Source of the DNA: Wuchereria bancrofti
Taxonomy: Eukaryota > Nematoda > Chromadorea > Rhabditida > Onchocercidae
Assembly (NCBI GenBank): GCA_005281725.1
Contig: SSBO01000008.1
Coordinates: forward strand, 4,884,011 to 4,948,010
Reading direction: 5' to 3'
DNA: 64,000 bases
The position numbers and the translations under genes are program-made. Below, piece after piece: positions 1 to 12,242 of this stretch (its first letter is position 1; every line of letters begins with the position of its first letter). The notes beneath the pieces are model-generated. The model worked only from the letters and a program-made list of their open reading frames with translations, was not told the origin of the DNA and ran no database searches.

Positions 1-1469
1 ACATAATTTTTTCTCCATTTATTTCATTCTACTTTTTTTTTGGTCTGTGATAAATGTTGTGATGATTTATTAGTTTTATTTATAATATTCGAATTATGTA
101 ATTCCTATTTGCTTATTCTAATATTTAACATACATCAGGACTGAAGGATTAGTAGAAGTAAACGAACAAACATATATTTCAAGACACAATTGAAAATCCA
201 TGCTATTGCTATTGAACTGAATTGACAAATGATTTAATTTCATCAACAGCTGTACCTGAAATTGTAACGTAGGCTGAAAAGATCTTTTAAAGATAAATAA
301 ATTAATGTTAACTTTGAAAAAAAAAAAGATATTTTCACACATAGAACTTGTTATTAGTTAGTGCTCAAGTAGAAAATGATTGTTTGACATTCGAAATTTG
401 ATTGACAGTAAAGAAAGATATAAATATTTATTCCATTCAGTTTGATAGTGTTAAACAACAGTTTCATTGTTACTTGAGCAAAATTTACTTTATTTCAATT
501 TTTACTCTTTCAGTGCTCTGCATTATTAAATTAAAACAGTAGTGATGCAGGTGAAATTAGTTGGTTTTTGAGCTAAGCTTTAGAATTTCTCAATTCCGAC
601 TGGATAATGATGGCCAATATGTCTTAATTGATAGCGAAAAATGATAAAGAAATAAACTGATAAGAATAAAATCAAAAAGAAGTGCTATATTCTGGAAGAG
701 ATAAATGAAATGACTTGAATATTCCACAGAGTTAATGAGAAGCGTATTGTTATGTGAAATAGATGAAAGCTGCTAAATTCCACAAAATATTATCCCAATT
801 AATTTACTTGAGGTTAAATTCATATCCTACTTTTACTTTTATCATGGTGTATTATTTTGTCAAAGTCAATTGATTTTGAATTTTTATGCAAAAAAAGATA
901 TTGGTTTTAAATTGAAATGACTTTAAAAATTTCTGAAATTTCACATTAAAAAAACAAGAAATAAAATTACGGAGAAAAATGAAATGATTGAAAAGAGTTG
1001 TCAAATTTCCGTTCATAGTGAGTTCAATTTCAGTGAATCAATCTCATCGGAGGGAATCAGAAGATACTCTTTTCAGAAACCTCAATTAGTTAGAGGGCAG
1101 GATTACTACTACTGCATCTCTCTCATACTAAATACATTTGACTGTTACCTACGAATTATTGCATAAGAGCGATTCCAAGACACCGTATTCAACGAAATAT
1201 TCTATAGTAATTCGAATTACTGTTGCTGAATAGGTTGCATATTTTGAATACAATGAAATAGAAAGGGGTACTATTATTGCTGTATTATTGAATAAAACTG
1301 CAAAAATCACATTAGTTGTTTTGTAAAAATTTTTTTAGAATATAACCAAAATTCATATGATTGTTGCTGATTCTCATGTTTAAAGTTTGTTAGATATTTG
1401 TTAATTAAACTTTTAATTGAACTCTAACTTGAACTTAAAATACAAAAAGTATTTCTTCGATAAAAATCG

Positions 1470-1950
1470 ATCCCCATGACGTGGCTGAAGTGAAAACAAT
1501 CCAATCGCAAGGCTCCACCTACAGGTACCACAGGTGCTGCTCTCATCAACCTTATGTAGTCATAAGATACACTGAAGGTTGTTGTTGAGTTGCAGTTCCT
1601 CTTCTGTTCATTTCTTCAATGTTTCCCTCACCAATTTATTTCCTCTCCAATTGCTTCAGTTACTTAATAAAAAGCAACCGGATTTTATTGAAATTGTTTT
1701 ACTATTCGCTAATTCGAAATTATTTCAACAACACTTTTATTTTAGTACATCTGCGACTTTTCACAACGAAAGATACGGTAATTTAGAATGTCTTTTGATG
1801 AAATCATTCAGTATTATAATTGTGCTTCGGTCATTTTTTATAATTTTTAGAACACAACAAATAACCTCGATTATTCAACATATTTCTCATTTTAAATTTA
1901 ATAATGTGCTTAAACAACAGATAGACAAAATACGCTTCCACTAGTGAATA
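1470..1950 (-). pseudogene. Decayed copy of an unrecognised C-terminal exon
   Basis: This segment matches 14,131-14,600 in unit B and, in inverted orientation, 22,650-23,215. In the other two copies the minus (or plus) strand reads an open exon ending in SESVVEIISN and a stop. Here the same frame is interrupted by several stops. It is therefore the degenerate third member of the family. I do not recognise the parent protein. Confidence 0.5.
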
Positions 1951-2029
1951 ATTTTCGATTTTTGTCATCAAAACCACAGAGATGTTTGATCACTTATGTT
2001 AAATTTCGTGCTCATTGCAAGCTACATGT

Positions 2030-3640
2030 GTAAATGACAACCCGTAATTTGGTATGAGACCCATCCTACTACGTTCGTTTTCAAATACGATCATAGCGCT
2101 AGAAATGAAATCTGTTAACAAAGCTAGTGGATTGTTTCAGAGAGTCACCGTATTTTCTTGAGGCACGTCTATTGCGGTTACCAATGGCCAGTTTCATTGC
2201 AGAGAAGCAAAATCTTAGAGAGGCAATAATGTTCATTTGAAAATGTGATCTGTCCAGCATAGTTGTTTTCTAAGTAATATGACCTCAATAATGATGATGC
2301 TTGCTTGTTTAAGATTATGTGCTCAGTGCAGCAGATTTAGGATAGTGTGCTGAAGTGCTAAGTGTTTCATTAAACGGTGGACACTGAAAAGAGGTTGAAA
2401 GTATTCCAACTACCGGTTGACAGTGGAGGATTTATTTATGAGAAGGAAGAGACTATCTGAGCTGAGCTGAGAATAGAGATGTGTGAATTCAATGTATTAG
2501 TCCATGCACTACTTTTAGAGTTTTGTAGAATTCTCTGTGATCGCCAGAATCCGGAAATGATTGAATCTTTTGTGCTAGATTGATCCACCACTTGTTATTG
2601 ATATTCCGAGATTTCTGTTGAAGCCTATTATGTGCAAGATCAAAAGTTGTTTTTCTTGCTAAACAGGATGGATGAGCGTATAGACTGTTAACATATTAAA
2701 CTGATCTTTAGGTTCTTTGATGGGAACCGTAAACAATTCTGCGAGTTCTGCTGGGTGCTATTTTTGATGCGTTGGTGGAGTATTTTAGGAAAGGAATTTA
2801 ATGGTGATCCGTCCGTAAGTAGTAATTTCAAGATTGTTGACTCTTAGTCTCTTCTTTGAAATGTCTCCTCTTTTAGGCTTGGCATCAAAATGGTAATTGA
2901 ATTTGCATCGCACAAAGCGATGGTCTGTCTATTTGTACTAAGCATCATCAGTCGGATATGACGAACATCACGAATGCTTCTCTGATACACTACGATGTAG
3001 CTAATGAGGATGAGGTGTCAAATGCAGAATACATCCAAATCGTTCTTAGGCTATCTTTATGCTGAAAGATGGTATTTTTGATCGTGAACTTGTGCCCTAC
3101 GCAGAACTCTATCAGAAGGCATCCACTGTCACTGCAGTTTCTAACACTATATTTGCCTAGCACTGTTCTCCAGCTTCAAAGTTTTGTTCTACTCTGGCAT
3201 TGAAATTAAAGATTATGAATTTGTCATCTACAGGACTGTTTTGAACGATTAGGATTAGTAACTTTTTCCTTGCGATCAGCTTGAAGAGCTCGGGCATATA
3301 TACTGCAAAGGATGTTTATTGTGCAATGGGAAGCATAGGGAGATAACTCGATCAGAATAATCTTTTGGTAAGTTAACAAATTTGGAGGTGACTGAGTTCT
3401 TGATCATGAAGCCAACTCATAGATGAAAATGTGCAATTTTTGACTTACATGACTGAAAGTAGTTATTTTGGAGTAACATTCTGGATGATTTCGCAAAGCT
3501 ACGAGCTCCATTTACCAGTTGCATTCTTGGGATGGCTGTCCTGAAGCTAATCGGTCCATCTTGCCTATGGACACACTTTATTTGACCTTCCACTTAAGAG
3601 CTGCCTGGCTTGAAGGCCTTACTGTCAGTCATAGTTCGAA
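2030..3640 (-). mobile_element. RTE-type non-LTR retrotransposon remnant, internally deleted
   Basis: Translating the minus strand with frameshifts gives, in order, pieces typical of RTE-clade polyproteins. An endonuclease end resembling the SDHRLVR motif (here TDHRFVRCKF) lies near 2,890-2,930. A linker resembling WW-xKADEIQ-FAD-xKRFYDALK (here NKWWINLAQKIQSF) lies near 2,520-2,620. A stretch like LLTDKEAILKRW-EHF lies near 2,400-2,460. It then jumps to a C-terminal part (LRWTGH-like, then a GLISH-like finger remnant near 2,050-2,070). The reverse-transcriptase catalytic core is missing between the last two pieces. Many stops and frameshifts show it is dead. The corresponding part of unit B has no such insertion, so it either inserted after duplication or was lost from B. 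Confidence 0.7.
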
Positions 3641-4150
3641 GAGAGTGTCAGCAGAAGAGAAATTGTTCACCATATATGCATTACTATCATATAATCAATT
3701 CATTTCCTTTCCATTTGAAGAAGTTTGAGATTTTTTCAGGTTAGCATCAAAAATGAATGATGACAACGATTAGTGTAAAGCCTCTCTGTTTAGTAAATCG
3801 AATTTTAAAGACGGTGATTTGGTAAATGGTATAAACTGCAAAAAGGTGCGTGAAATGAGGCAAATTTCCAAAACGCTATATGCACACCAAAAAGAGAGAT
3901 ATGAAGGGGGCTTACGAAATATCCATATTGATCCCCTTTTGTTATTTATATTTTCGTTAGCTTGATGATTGTTCAGACATTGAAATTATAGGATCCTCCC
4001 ATTCATCACATAATATTTTGTTGTTGACCAATGGTCTTCCGTATCAAAAAAATCTTTGTTAGGTTCACTCCCACAGTTCGCAACACTTAGTTCAATTCTC
4101 TTTGCAAAAATAACATTTTTGAAAACTGTTTGTTGCTGCTCATTGTTCAC

Positions 4151-5657
4151 AATAAGTTCTCGTCAACAAAAGTACCCAAAAGCCGATCGAATATGTCAGA
4201 GCAATTTGACTGGGAGGATTTTCTTACATCCCAGCATTTGGATCATTCTGTTTTTTCGCACACATATGGAACATCAAATGCCGCCACCATCAATGATACG
4301 AGTAATAGCGGAATGGAAGAATTTCGATTGCCTATTTCATCTCCAACTTATTATGATAACTTATCTTCTGATACAATCCAATCATCATACATTGATATTT
4401 CAAATAATCATTTGGAAAATTTTGATCGGATGAGGTCGACAATTACGCCGTTGCAACACAGTTCATCAACATTTATTCGAAATTCAACGGACGACTTCGC
4501 GCCACTTTCTACTGCCGACATCAGTTCAAATAGTACTGCTGCAAATCTCGATGTCATCCTCAATATTCCTGCTGCAGTTTCAATGCCATCTGATATCACG
4601 AGTACTCCTCAGCATTCATCCACTGCAATGCCACTTATGGATCCACTAATTTTGCCTAATTCGCAACAAATTGTGTTAAGCAATGACACAATAGGGTACC
4701 AAGCAGCAATAGAGGACACTGAGGATAGAACTATTGTGAATAGAAATTTATCACCATTGTTGACATCTTCGAGAACTTCGGTACAATATCGATGTTTGAA
4801 ACGACCAAATGATAGTGGAAGTCAATCGTTGGAACATTGCAACGGATTGGATGTAAAACGATCAACAAGGAATGAAATTTTTGAAGCGAATTTCAATGAG
4901 CAACACTTATCATCAAATCCAATGCAACAACAACCACAACCGTCAATTTCATGTCCAGCAAATCAAATGTCAGAATTTTCATCATATGTCGATAACAATC
5001 TTGAAAATGAAATGTCTAACAATATGCACTCAGGTGAAACGTCAACCAACAATGCTCCTTCATATGGTTCGAAATTTCATCTGTGTAATGTGATTCAGCT
5101 GTTCCCGATTACTGATTCTCTAGTGACAACATCAGTAAGTTATTTTTTGTGATATGAAATAAGTCTAATTTGGTTTTGCAATATAAATTTAATTTGGTTT
5201 TGTGTTAACAGAAAATGACAGTCATTAGATTGGTACCGTAGGCATTTAATGAACAAAAGAAATATAATCATTTCAGGAAACAAATCAAGAGGACGAAGGA
5301 AAAGTATTTCAAGAACTGAAATCATATTCAAATCCCATTTCCTCTGTTGCAACAAACAATACTGAGCAACAAATAACATATACCATGCCAGCCGGATTTC
5401 ACGAACAACAAGTATCACAACAATTAGTTTCGAATTTTGGCATTCCCATAAACGAAAATCATTCAGTGAATAGACAGCATCAAGTTTTACCCGTTACATC
5501 TCAGCTTATTTCATCACTGCATATGAAGAAGGATGATCGTGAAAGCCGCAAAAATCCTTTGGTCTATTCAAATGAAGAAAACAGTAATTTATGCGCTGTA
5601 TGTGGCGATAAAGCTTCAGGGAACCATTACGGTGTATTAAGTTGCGAAGGATGCAAA
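4151..5657. repeat. Perfectly conserved block shared with 15,799-17,305
   Basis: From about 40 bases before the receptor start codon to the last base of its second exon, the two units agree at every base I compared, including the 142-bp intron. Sequence just upstream (4,040-4,150 versus 15,690-15,798) differs by roughly one base in ten. Sequence just downstream is unrelated. This pattern suggests a gene-conversion tract or a very recent local duplication. Confidence 0.8.
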
Positions 5658-6041
5658 GTACTCATTGTAATTAATGCGTAGAAGTTTCATTCATTAGTTG
5701 AAATTGATGTGTAAAGTATTGCGGAATGATATGCAAGCCAACATTCCGAATGCACTCTTTCATGTCTTCATAATTTCTAATCATTGCTATCACACATTGT
5801 GACAAAATTTCTCTGAAAAATCTGAGGAATAAACAATAATTGTTTGTTTTTAATAATGACTAATTGATTGCGTGATATTTTTAGGTAATTCATTTAGGGT
5901 TTCTTTCGAAGAAATATCCAGAAAAAAATGAAATACACATGCTATAATGGAGGCAATTGTGTGGTGAATGTAGAAAACCGGAACAAATGTCAACCTTGTC
6001 GACTGAAGAAATGTCTTAGTGTAGGCATGCGTCCATTATCG
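4193..6041 (+). CDS. Nuclear hormone receptor, copy A: A/B region and complete DNA-binding domain
   Basis: Three exons join in phase: 4193-5134, 5277-5657 and 5898-6041, giving 489 residues with no stop. Residues 1-415 form a Ser/Asn/Gln-rich, presumably disordered A/B region. The C4 domain follows: finger 1 has Cys420, 423, 437 and 440 with P-box CEGCKG; finger 2 has Cys456, 462, 472 and 475 with a five-residue D-box, ending [11 protein letters not shown] good donor (GTATGT) follows at 6,042, so more exons are expected. A 33-base in-phase exon around 6,191-6,223 could be the hinge. No ligand-binding domain follows before 12,243. The DBD is not a clear EcR, RXR or HNF4 match, so I give no symbol. 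The start is the first ATG in frame giving [10 protein letters not shown]; the frame is open only a short way upstream. Nuclear transcription factor by family. Confidence 0.8.
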
Positions 6042-6655
6042 GTATGTTTTCGGTATGCAATTCGATGACGAAAGGATGAAGCCAGATAAATGCCATGTAT
6101 TAGAATAAAGAATATTTTGTCATTTTACTAACACACGACAAATGTGTTTAATTTGTGAAAATTTTTGTAGCAATGATTTTTCAGAGAAACAGGTGGAATG
6201 GAAGAAATGAAAATGCTGTAAGCAATAACTAATGTTATTGCTTATCACGATGCATTTTTCAACACCACTGATTGTCGATTATCAAGGAAATTAATTGCAT
6301 TATGGATGAAAAACATTGACCTTGAATAAAAATATTATCATTTTGTTCATATGTGATCGATACGGTAGTAAGGATTAAGGTATAACATTAAGGGATGGAA
6401 CATGCGCTGTTTGTAATTAAAAGAAGTGAAGCAAAATGTAAGAGAATGGTGGAAAATTGGAAAACGTATTAATTTGTTCATATACAACAATGATAATATT
6501 TCCGGGATCACTTTTCCTTTTCTGGATTCATAATAGCACGAAGCATAACAACAAATGGAATTTGATTTTTCATTTTTTGTCCACCAAACAGTGACATTGC
6601 TTCAAAAATTGTTATATTCTTACTAACAAGTCTGATCTAATATTCCTCCTACTCT

Positions 6656-7246
6656 TCAGCTTTTTTCGAGAAAGTTAATTGTTTTCAATATTCTAAGTAC
6701 GCATCCGATAGTGATCACGGTAGCATATTCAAAAAAGAAGTGATTGCCGCAGCATCTTCCCAAGCATCTTGTATTATGCAGTGGTCGAATTTTATGGAGA
6801 AATGGTAAATTCTGATGAAATTCATCGATTGCTTGAAATGATTTTGTAAATGGCAATAGCGACAATTGAGTTTTAACTTTTGCATGTAAATTAAAAGATA
6901 ATGATGCAACTTTTGCTTATATATTAAGAAGATTATAGAAAATGCTATTCCGTGCTTATGAATCATTATCGATATTGGATGATAGCGTAATTACAACATT
7001 ATCGTTGTTGATTTATTGCAAATATTCGATGGATTATCATCATATGATTCTTCAGCATTGCCGCTTATTCGCATTCGATTACTCGTATTCCGGTAGAAAG
7101 CGGGGAGATTTGTTCGCTGAGTACATTGTTTTCGCTTATCATGGCATCGCGGTATGGAATACTACTCCTTACGTTAATGACTGTATCGATTCAAAGAAAA
7201 TTTCAAGGATGGACGTGGATAATGTTATTAAGGATGTGATTCCATA
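6656..7246 (-). pseudogene. Dead paralogue of gene G without the repeat array
   Basis: On the minus strand this begins with the same MESHP codons as gene G (10,646) but meets stop codons immediately after. Further on it aligns with the G segments encoding NAEE, SNICN and ESTT and, near 6,656-6,870, with the coiled part around AWEEA. The 15-residue repeat array of G is absent. Frameshifts are scattered along it. The left half (about 6,980-7,435) is almost identical to 21,640-22,090 in unit B. Confidence 0.65.
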
Positions 7247-7289
7247 AATTATAGATAGTCGCAGGGGTTGTTGTAAAATGTATTTGAAT

Positions 7290-7755
7290 GATCTGAAAAT
7301 TATGCTTAAAAATTACGTGGAATAAAGATTCAAAACTGTTCGTAAGATTAAAACGAATTACTGCACTAAATTAATTCTCAGATGAAGTGCTGAAAGCAAA
7401 TGCAAGAATTACAATAAATCAGACAAAAAATTTTTATTCAAAACTATAACAATATCAGATGTAAATTGAACTACTTATGGTTATTAAATGTACCAAACAA
7501 GCCGGAATTTTTTAATTTTTTTTTTAAAAAAAATTAATATTTTCTAATCACTTAGTGCACCTCTACTCACTGAAGCATAATGTAAGTGAAATGTGAATGC
7601 ATTGAATTCTAGAACGGATTTTCTACGATCCAATTTAGTGATCAAATTATCTGCAGCATTCGCATTTTAGAAATTTTATGTAATCAGCCAATAAGCATTA
7701 TAACTTTCGTCAAATTTCTAAAAATAAATAAATCATATTTTACCGATCAAATTTT
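7290..7755 (+). repeat. Inverted repeat, left arm (partner 11,744-12,218)
   Basis: The reverse complement of this segment reappears at 11,744-12,218 with no difference I could find except one length change in an A run. Within it lies a decayed version of the minus-strand exon seen intact at 11,001-11,239. Confidence 0.85.
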
Positions 7756-8661
7756 TTTTTTGAATGAAGAATTTCGGAGCCACCTTTGAATTTACCAATT
7801 GTCCCCATAAATATTTAAGACTTGCCATATCTGAGAGTTTGTTAAAACAAAATGTAAAATTATTCATAACTTTGATACGCTGAAATATATTAAGAAGGAA
7901 TGTTGAGTGAATTTTTTCTACGAAACTGAAAAAACTGTATTCGTTACTAATAGTCCCACAAATTTTATCAACATGTATGCAAGCCATGCTGCATGCATTT
8001 CCCTTTGCTTTCCGTTACGAACTGTTTAATGGGTGAAGCTAGCGACATGCTTCATTGTTATTGTTATTCATGTAAAAAGTTTCCAGTAGAAATTTTAATA
8101 AATCTATCGATCAATCTGAACATGATGACATAGCATAACAATAAAGGAGATCCTTGGTAGGCATAGACAGACTAAAAATTGAAATTGATGCTTTAATAGG
8201 TAAGTAATAATCAACTAGATTAAATGGTATCACAACAAACATATATGCCTCCAAATATTATTGAAAAAAATCAGCAACACACAATTAATCGATCAAGATG
8301 ATGCAGTGAAATAGGAAAAAGAAGGAAAGAAAATGTCTGTTGGTGGGAAAGTTTCAGTAGAAGTGTTAAACATATAATGACTCTAATTTCAGTACGGGGA
8401 TGTATTCGACGTTTAATTCTTCGGGGATCGTCCCACTCGTCATTTTCAATTTTCAATCTGTTTGTCTTCTGAAACGAACTAACTGTTGCATCCTTTATTT
8501 TCTTTGGCCTAAAAAAATCAATATTCATACATATTTATCGCTAAATGAATTTACGATCATCTCAACTGATGGTATTTGTTAAAAAAGGGATATTATGCAA
8601 GAAAATTCGTTTGACTTCGAAGAGGTAGAGAATTTTAATTGATTATCATACTTCGCTTTAC

Positions 8662-10646
8662 TTTTTTTCCAACTGCAAGGGAAGCGTTTAATCGTTGTTG
8701 CATACGCTGTAGATTGCAACTGCGCCTGATGTCTGATAGGTTTGGATTTACAAATTCATCAGGTATTTGCTGCCTCTGTGACAGATGTAATTCTTCCATA
8801 CAGTTGGCTGGAATGAAAAGATGTCCAAAATTTCGCATTTGGATGAGCAAATGAAAAAACTGATCACTTCATTCCGGAAATGTTAATTTTTTAGAAATTT
8901 TAAACCTAAGCTAAAATTATTGACGACCATTGATTGCTATTCCTTCTTCTCTCTTCCTTCCCACCTTCCTTTTCTGCTCTTAATCCTTTATTTAATCAAT
9001 TAATTCATTTTTTTTAGATTTTTAGACAATTTTTTTTCTTCAAGCAATCAGCTCAAACGAGTAAATTCAACGTTTCTTCGCTATCATTACTTCATAAACA
9101 TGTGCAAAATAGTTATTTCATAAAAAAATAAGATAAACTAACTTGGTTGCAACAATGTTTTTGGTAACTGCTGATCGATCTGAAATTGGAAATATTTTTA
9201 TTATCAATTTAGCATTGCGACATTGTTCCTAGAAATGATCTCAAAATTGATGTAAAATCTTCCACCATTATTATTTTAATTTGAAAATTTGAATCGTCAT
9301 TGATTCTGAAAATTATTACGAATTACACTTATTTGAAATTTAAGTAAAATTATGTATAAAATTACGCTAACAACAATAACGTTAACGCTTAACAGCGTCG
9401 TAATATCTGAGAGCTCAAATGAAATACAAAGAGAAACTTCCAGTAATTGAAGTATTTTCCAGCTCATTTTGTTCGATCAATTCATTAATATTAAATTATT
9501 AAATTGAAAATTTTTCCTCACCATTTCTTCAGCTACATTTATCACTAATTTTGCATCAGCATTCCTGCAGACATCTTCCTCTACTCGGGACATTTTAGTG
9601 GGTAATTTACTGAAATTGGGATCCAGTACAGAATTAGTGTTTCTTGATGGCTTCACCCATTTGGAAATAGATTGAAAGCGAGATGGTGATAAAAGGATGG
9701 GTTGTGGTGAAACGGAATTTCCTAGATTAACAACTTGTGATAAATTTGGCGTAATATTTTCTCGTTCTTCAGCTCTTTTTAGTAAAGTCCATTGCTTTCG
9801 GTATTTTAAGTAATTATGTGTCATAAAATCGACCGCATCTGGTAGTGATGGCGGTGGCATATTTAAAGAAGAAGCGATCGCTCTAGCTTCTTCCCAAGCA
9901 TCTTGTGCTAATCTAGCATAATGTGTTGCTTTATCATGTAGAAGTCGAATTTTATGAATAAATGATAAATTCTGCTGAAATTCATCGGTTGCTTGCAAAG
10001 ATTTTGTAGAAGGCAATGATAACGACTGAGTTTTTGTTTTTTCATGTAAATTAGAAGATAATGGTAACTGCTGTAGCGGAACTTTCGCTTGTTGATTAGA
10101 ACGTAGTAGCAGTTGCTGTGTCGTAACGCTAGACTGAACAGCAGAGGATGATGGCAAACGCTGTGGAGGAACGTTCACTAGTAGCTTAGAACATGATGGT
10201 AACTGTTGTGCTACAACTTGCGTTTGGAGAGAAGATAATGGTAACCGTTGTGCCGCAACGTTCGTTTTCATATTAGGAGGTAATGACAATTGCTGCGCTG
10301 CAATGTCGACTTGTAAATCGCCACTGATATGATGCAACTGCAACATTTCCGTTGTTGATTCATTGCAGATATTGGATGGAGCATCATCGTACCGTTCTTC
10401 CGCATTACCGCTTAGGTTATTTACATTCGAGCATGCATTAGTAGAAAATGTGGAGATTTGTTCACTGAGCACACTGTTTTCGCTTATGATAACATCCCGG
10501 TATGGGATACTACTGCTTACGTCAATAGTATATGAAATTGGTGCAACAGAATAATAGACTGTAGTGGATTCAAAGGAAATGTCAAGGGTTGAAGTGGATA
10601 AAGCTGCTAAAGTTGTAGCCGGTGATACAAAAGGATGTGATTCCAT
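8662..10646 (-). CDS. Gene G, copy A: unrecognised repeat-containing protein
   Basis: Two exons are well supported: 10646-9522 (375 codons, donor GTGAGG) and 8859-8662 (66 codons, acceptor CAG, donor GTAAAG), both phase 0. A further exon is likely at 8,508 to about 8,400 (PKKIKDATVSSFQKTN and onward, with Arg/Lys-rich RRIKRRIHPRTE), but its phase does not fit directly, so an exon or a different splice is missing. Residues 1-110 are Ser/Thr-rich. Residues 113-217 hold seven imperfect 15-residue repeats with a recurring Q-x-L-P. Residues 225-300 form a charged helical region containing DKATHYARLAQDAWEEA, and a basic/proline tail follows. No signal peptide or membrane segment is visible. I cannot name the family. 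It lies antisense to, and downstream of, the receptor. Confidence 0.65.
9996..10310 (-). repeat. Seven 45-bp coding tandem repeats in gene G
   Basis: The repeated unit encodes 15 residues with a fixed Gln and a following x-Leu-Pro. Successive Gln residues are spaced 15, 14, 15, 15, 15 and 15 residues apart. Variants include AAQQLSLP, AAQRLPLS, VAQQLPSC, PPQRLPSS, TTQQLLLR and PLQQLPLS. The units have diverged, so this is an old array kept in frame. It is absent from the 6,656-7,246 paralogue and from the unit B copy. Confidence 0.8.
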
Positions 10647-11000
10647 AAAGTAAAGATGCTGCCAGAGTGCAAATTGCGGTTAAAAATAATGTCGTAAAGC
10701 TGTTGTAAAAGCAATTTGAATGATCTGAAAAATATGCTTAATCATTATTTGGAATAAAGATTCAAAAAATTGTTCGTAAGATTAAAACAAATTAATACAG
10801 TAAATTAATTTGCAGATAAAGTGCTGAAAACAAATATTAGAATTGCAATAAATCAAAAAAGCAATTTTTATTCAAAACTATAATATTAGATGTAAATTGA
10901 ACCGTTTATGGTTATTAAATATATCAATTGAGACCATAATTTTGAACCGTAAAGAGAAGGGTTTAGTTTTTTTCTTTTTCAAAAATTTGATATTTTCCAA

Positions 11001-11239
11001 TTACTTAATATACCTCTGTTCATTGAAATAAAATAAGTGAGATGTAAATGCATCAAGCTCCGGAATGATATTTTCTACGAATCGTTTAACGATTAAATTA
11101 CTAGTATTTCTCCGCGCTTTAGAAATTTTATCTTGGTCAACTAGTAAGGTTATAACGCTTTCCAAATTTCTACAATTAAGTAAATTATAGTTTACCGTTT
11201 CTTGAACAAGCAACTGGGCAAAAATATCAAATGTGTAGT
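11001..11239 (-). CDS. C-terminal exon of an unrecognised gene (fragment)
   Basis: A T-rich acceptor ending TTTAG precedes an open exon of 79 codons starting in phase 1 and ending with a stop, or with an alternative donor after FNEQR. The translation is helical and charged (for example LESVITLLVDQDKISKARR, then VENIIPELDAFTS). Three decayed relatives lie at about 7,560-7,755 (-), 11,744-11,960 (+, in the inverted repeat) and 22,230-22,400 (-). Upstream on the minus strand there is only the inverted repeat, so the 5' part of the gene is missing here. Function unknown. Confidence 0.45.
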
Positions 11240-11743
11240 CTAAAAAAAATCTTATCTCGCTGAAACAACACCAAAAAAAAATATGATCTAGAGGGAACTA
11301 TTTGGTCAAGTGGAGAATTCTGGAATATTATTGCTTTTTTCTTTCAACATTCGTCTTTTTTTTACAATAATTATTATTTCTATGAGTCAAAGATTTTACT
11401 CATAAGTTTGACTCCATAAATTAATCTTACATTAACTAAGTAAATTCATCGCTCTGAATGATTGCCGATGGACGTAATGAATAATACTGCAGCATAGAAA
11501 AATCTTAGCATCGTTGAATTAAAACAAAAAGTACGCATTACATAACTTCAGGATTTCGGGTGTGAAAAAAGCTTCATAAGACAGAAGCACATTACCTGTT
11601 CATAATCTTCATAAAACAGAAGCACATTACCACATTACCTGTTTATAATGTTTATAATTTTATTCCCAGAATTTAAAATTAATGACTATTTTCTTCAATC
11701 TGGGCGAAAGAAATAGTTTGCTAAAAAGTTGTTCCGAAATTCT

Positions 11744-12218
11744 CCATTCAAAAAAAAATTTGATCGGTAAAATATGATTTATTTATTTTTAGAAATTTGA
11801 CGAAAGTTATAATGCTTATTGGCTGATTACATAAAATTTCTAAAATGCGAATGCTGCAGATAATTTGATCACTAAATTGGATCGTAGAAAATCCGTTCTA
11901 GAATTCAATGCATTCACATTTCACTTACATTATGCTTCAGTGAGTAGAGGTGCACTAAGTGATTAGAAAATATTAATTTTTTTTAAAAAAAAAATTAAAA
12001 AATTCCGGCTTGTTTGGTACATTTAATAACCATAAGTAGTTCAATTTACATCTGATATTGTTATAGTTTTGAATAAAAATTTTTTGTCTGATTTATTGTA
12101 ATTCTTGCATTTGCTTTCAGCACTTCATCTGAGAATTAATTTAGTGCAGTAATTCGTTTTAATCTTACGAACAGTTTTGAATCTTTATTCCACGTAATTT
12201 TTAAGCATAATTTTCAGA
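11744..12218 (-). repeat. Inverted repeat, right arm, ending at an N
   Basis: Reverse complement of 7,290-7,755. The match stops exactly at the single ambiguous base at 12,219, followed by a short TA run. This is suspicious of an assembly join. Confidence 0.85.
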
Positions 12219-12219
12219 N
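12219..12219. other. Ambiguous base (N), possible assembly junction
   Basis: This is the only N I noticed in the window. It lies exactly where the inverted repeat ends and unrelated sequence with a receptor-like exon begins. Confidence 0.9.
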
Positions 12220-12242
12220 ATATATATATATTTTTTTTGTAG

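Larger units (their letters stand above)
1..12218. repeat. Segmental duplication, unit A
   Basis: Bases 1-300 match 13,097-13,395 almost exactly, so the window begins inside a tandem unit that restarts near 13,097. The offset between the units changes stepwise: about 13,096 at the left edge, about 12,650 around 1,480, 11,648 over 4,151-5,657 and 11,503 over 7,830-10,036. This reflects indels and replaced segments. Identity is very uneven: near 100% in the last two blocks and roughly 85-90% around 700-1,400. Bases 300-1,470 show no gene I can support. Confidence 0.85.

Noticed and set aside
1579..1944. 121-codon plus-strand frame
   Set aside because: Low-complexity Leu/Phe/Ser translation from a non-ATG start. 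The matching segment in unit B is open on the minus strand instead, and the copies do not share this frame in full.
4408..5418. Minus-strand open frames within receptor copy A (and the same at 16,056-17,066)
   Set aside because: They are shadows of the coding exons and intron, have no splice support and exist in both copies only because the block is identical.
4193..6041. Naming the receptor EcR, RXR or HNF4
   Set aside because: The P-box is shared by many receptors, and the finger 2 residues between the conserved cysteines do not match these classes as I know them. Without an LBD no orthologue can be chosen.
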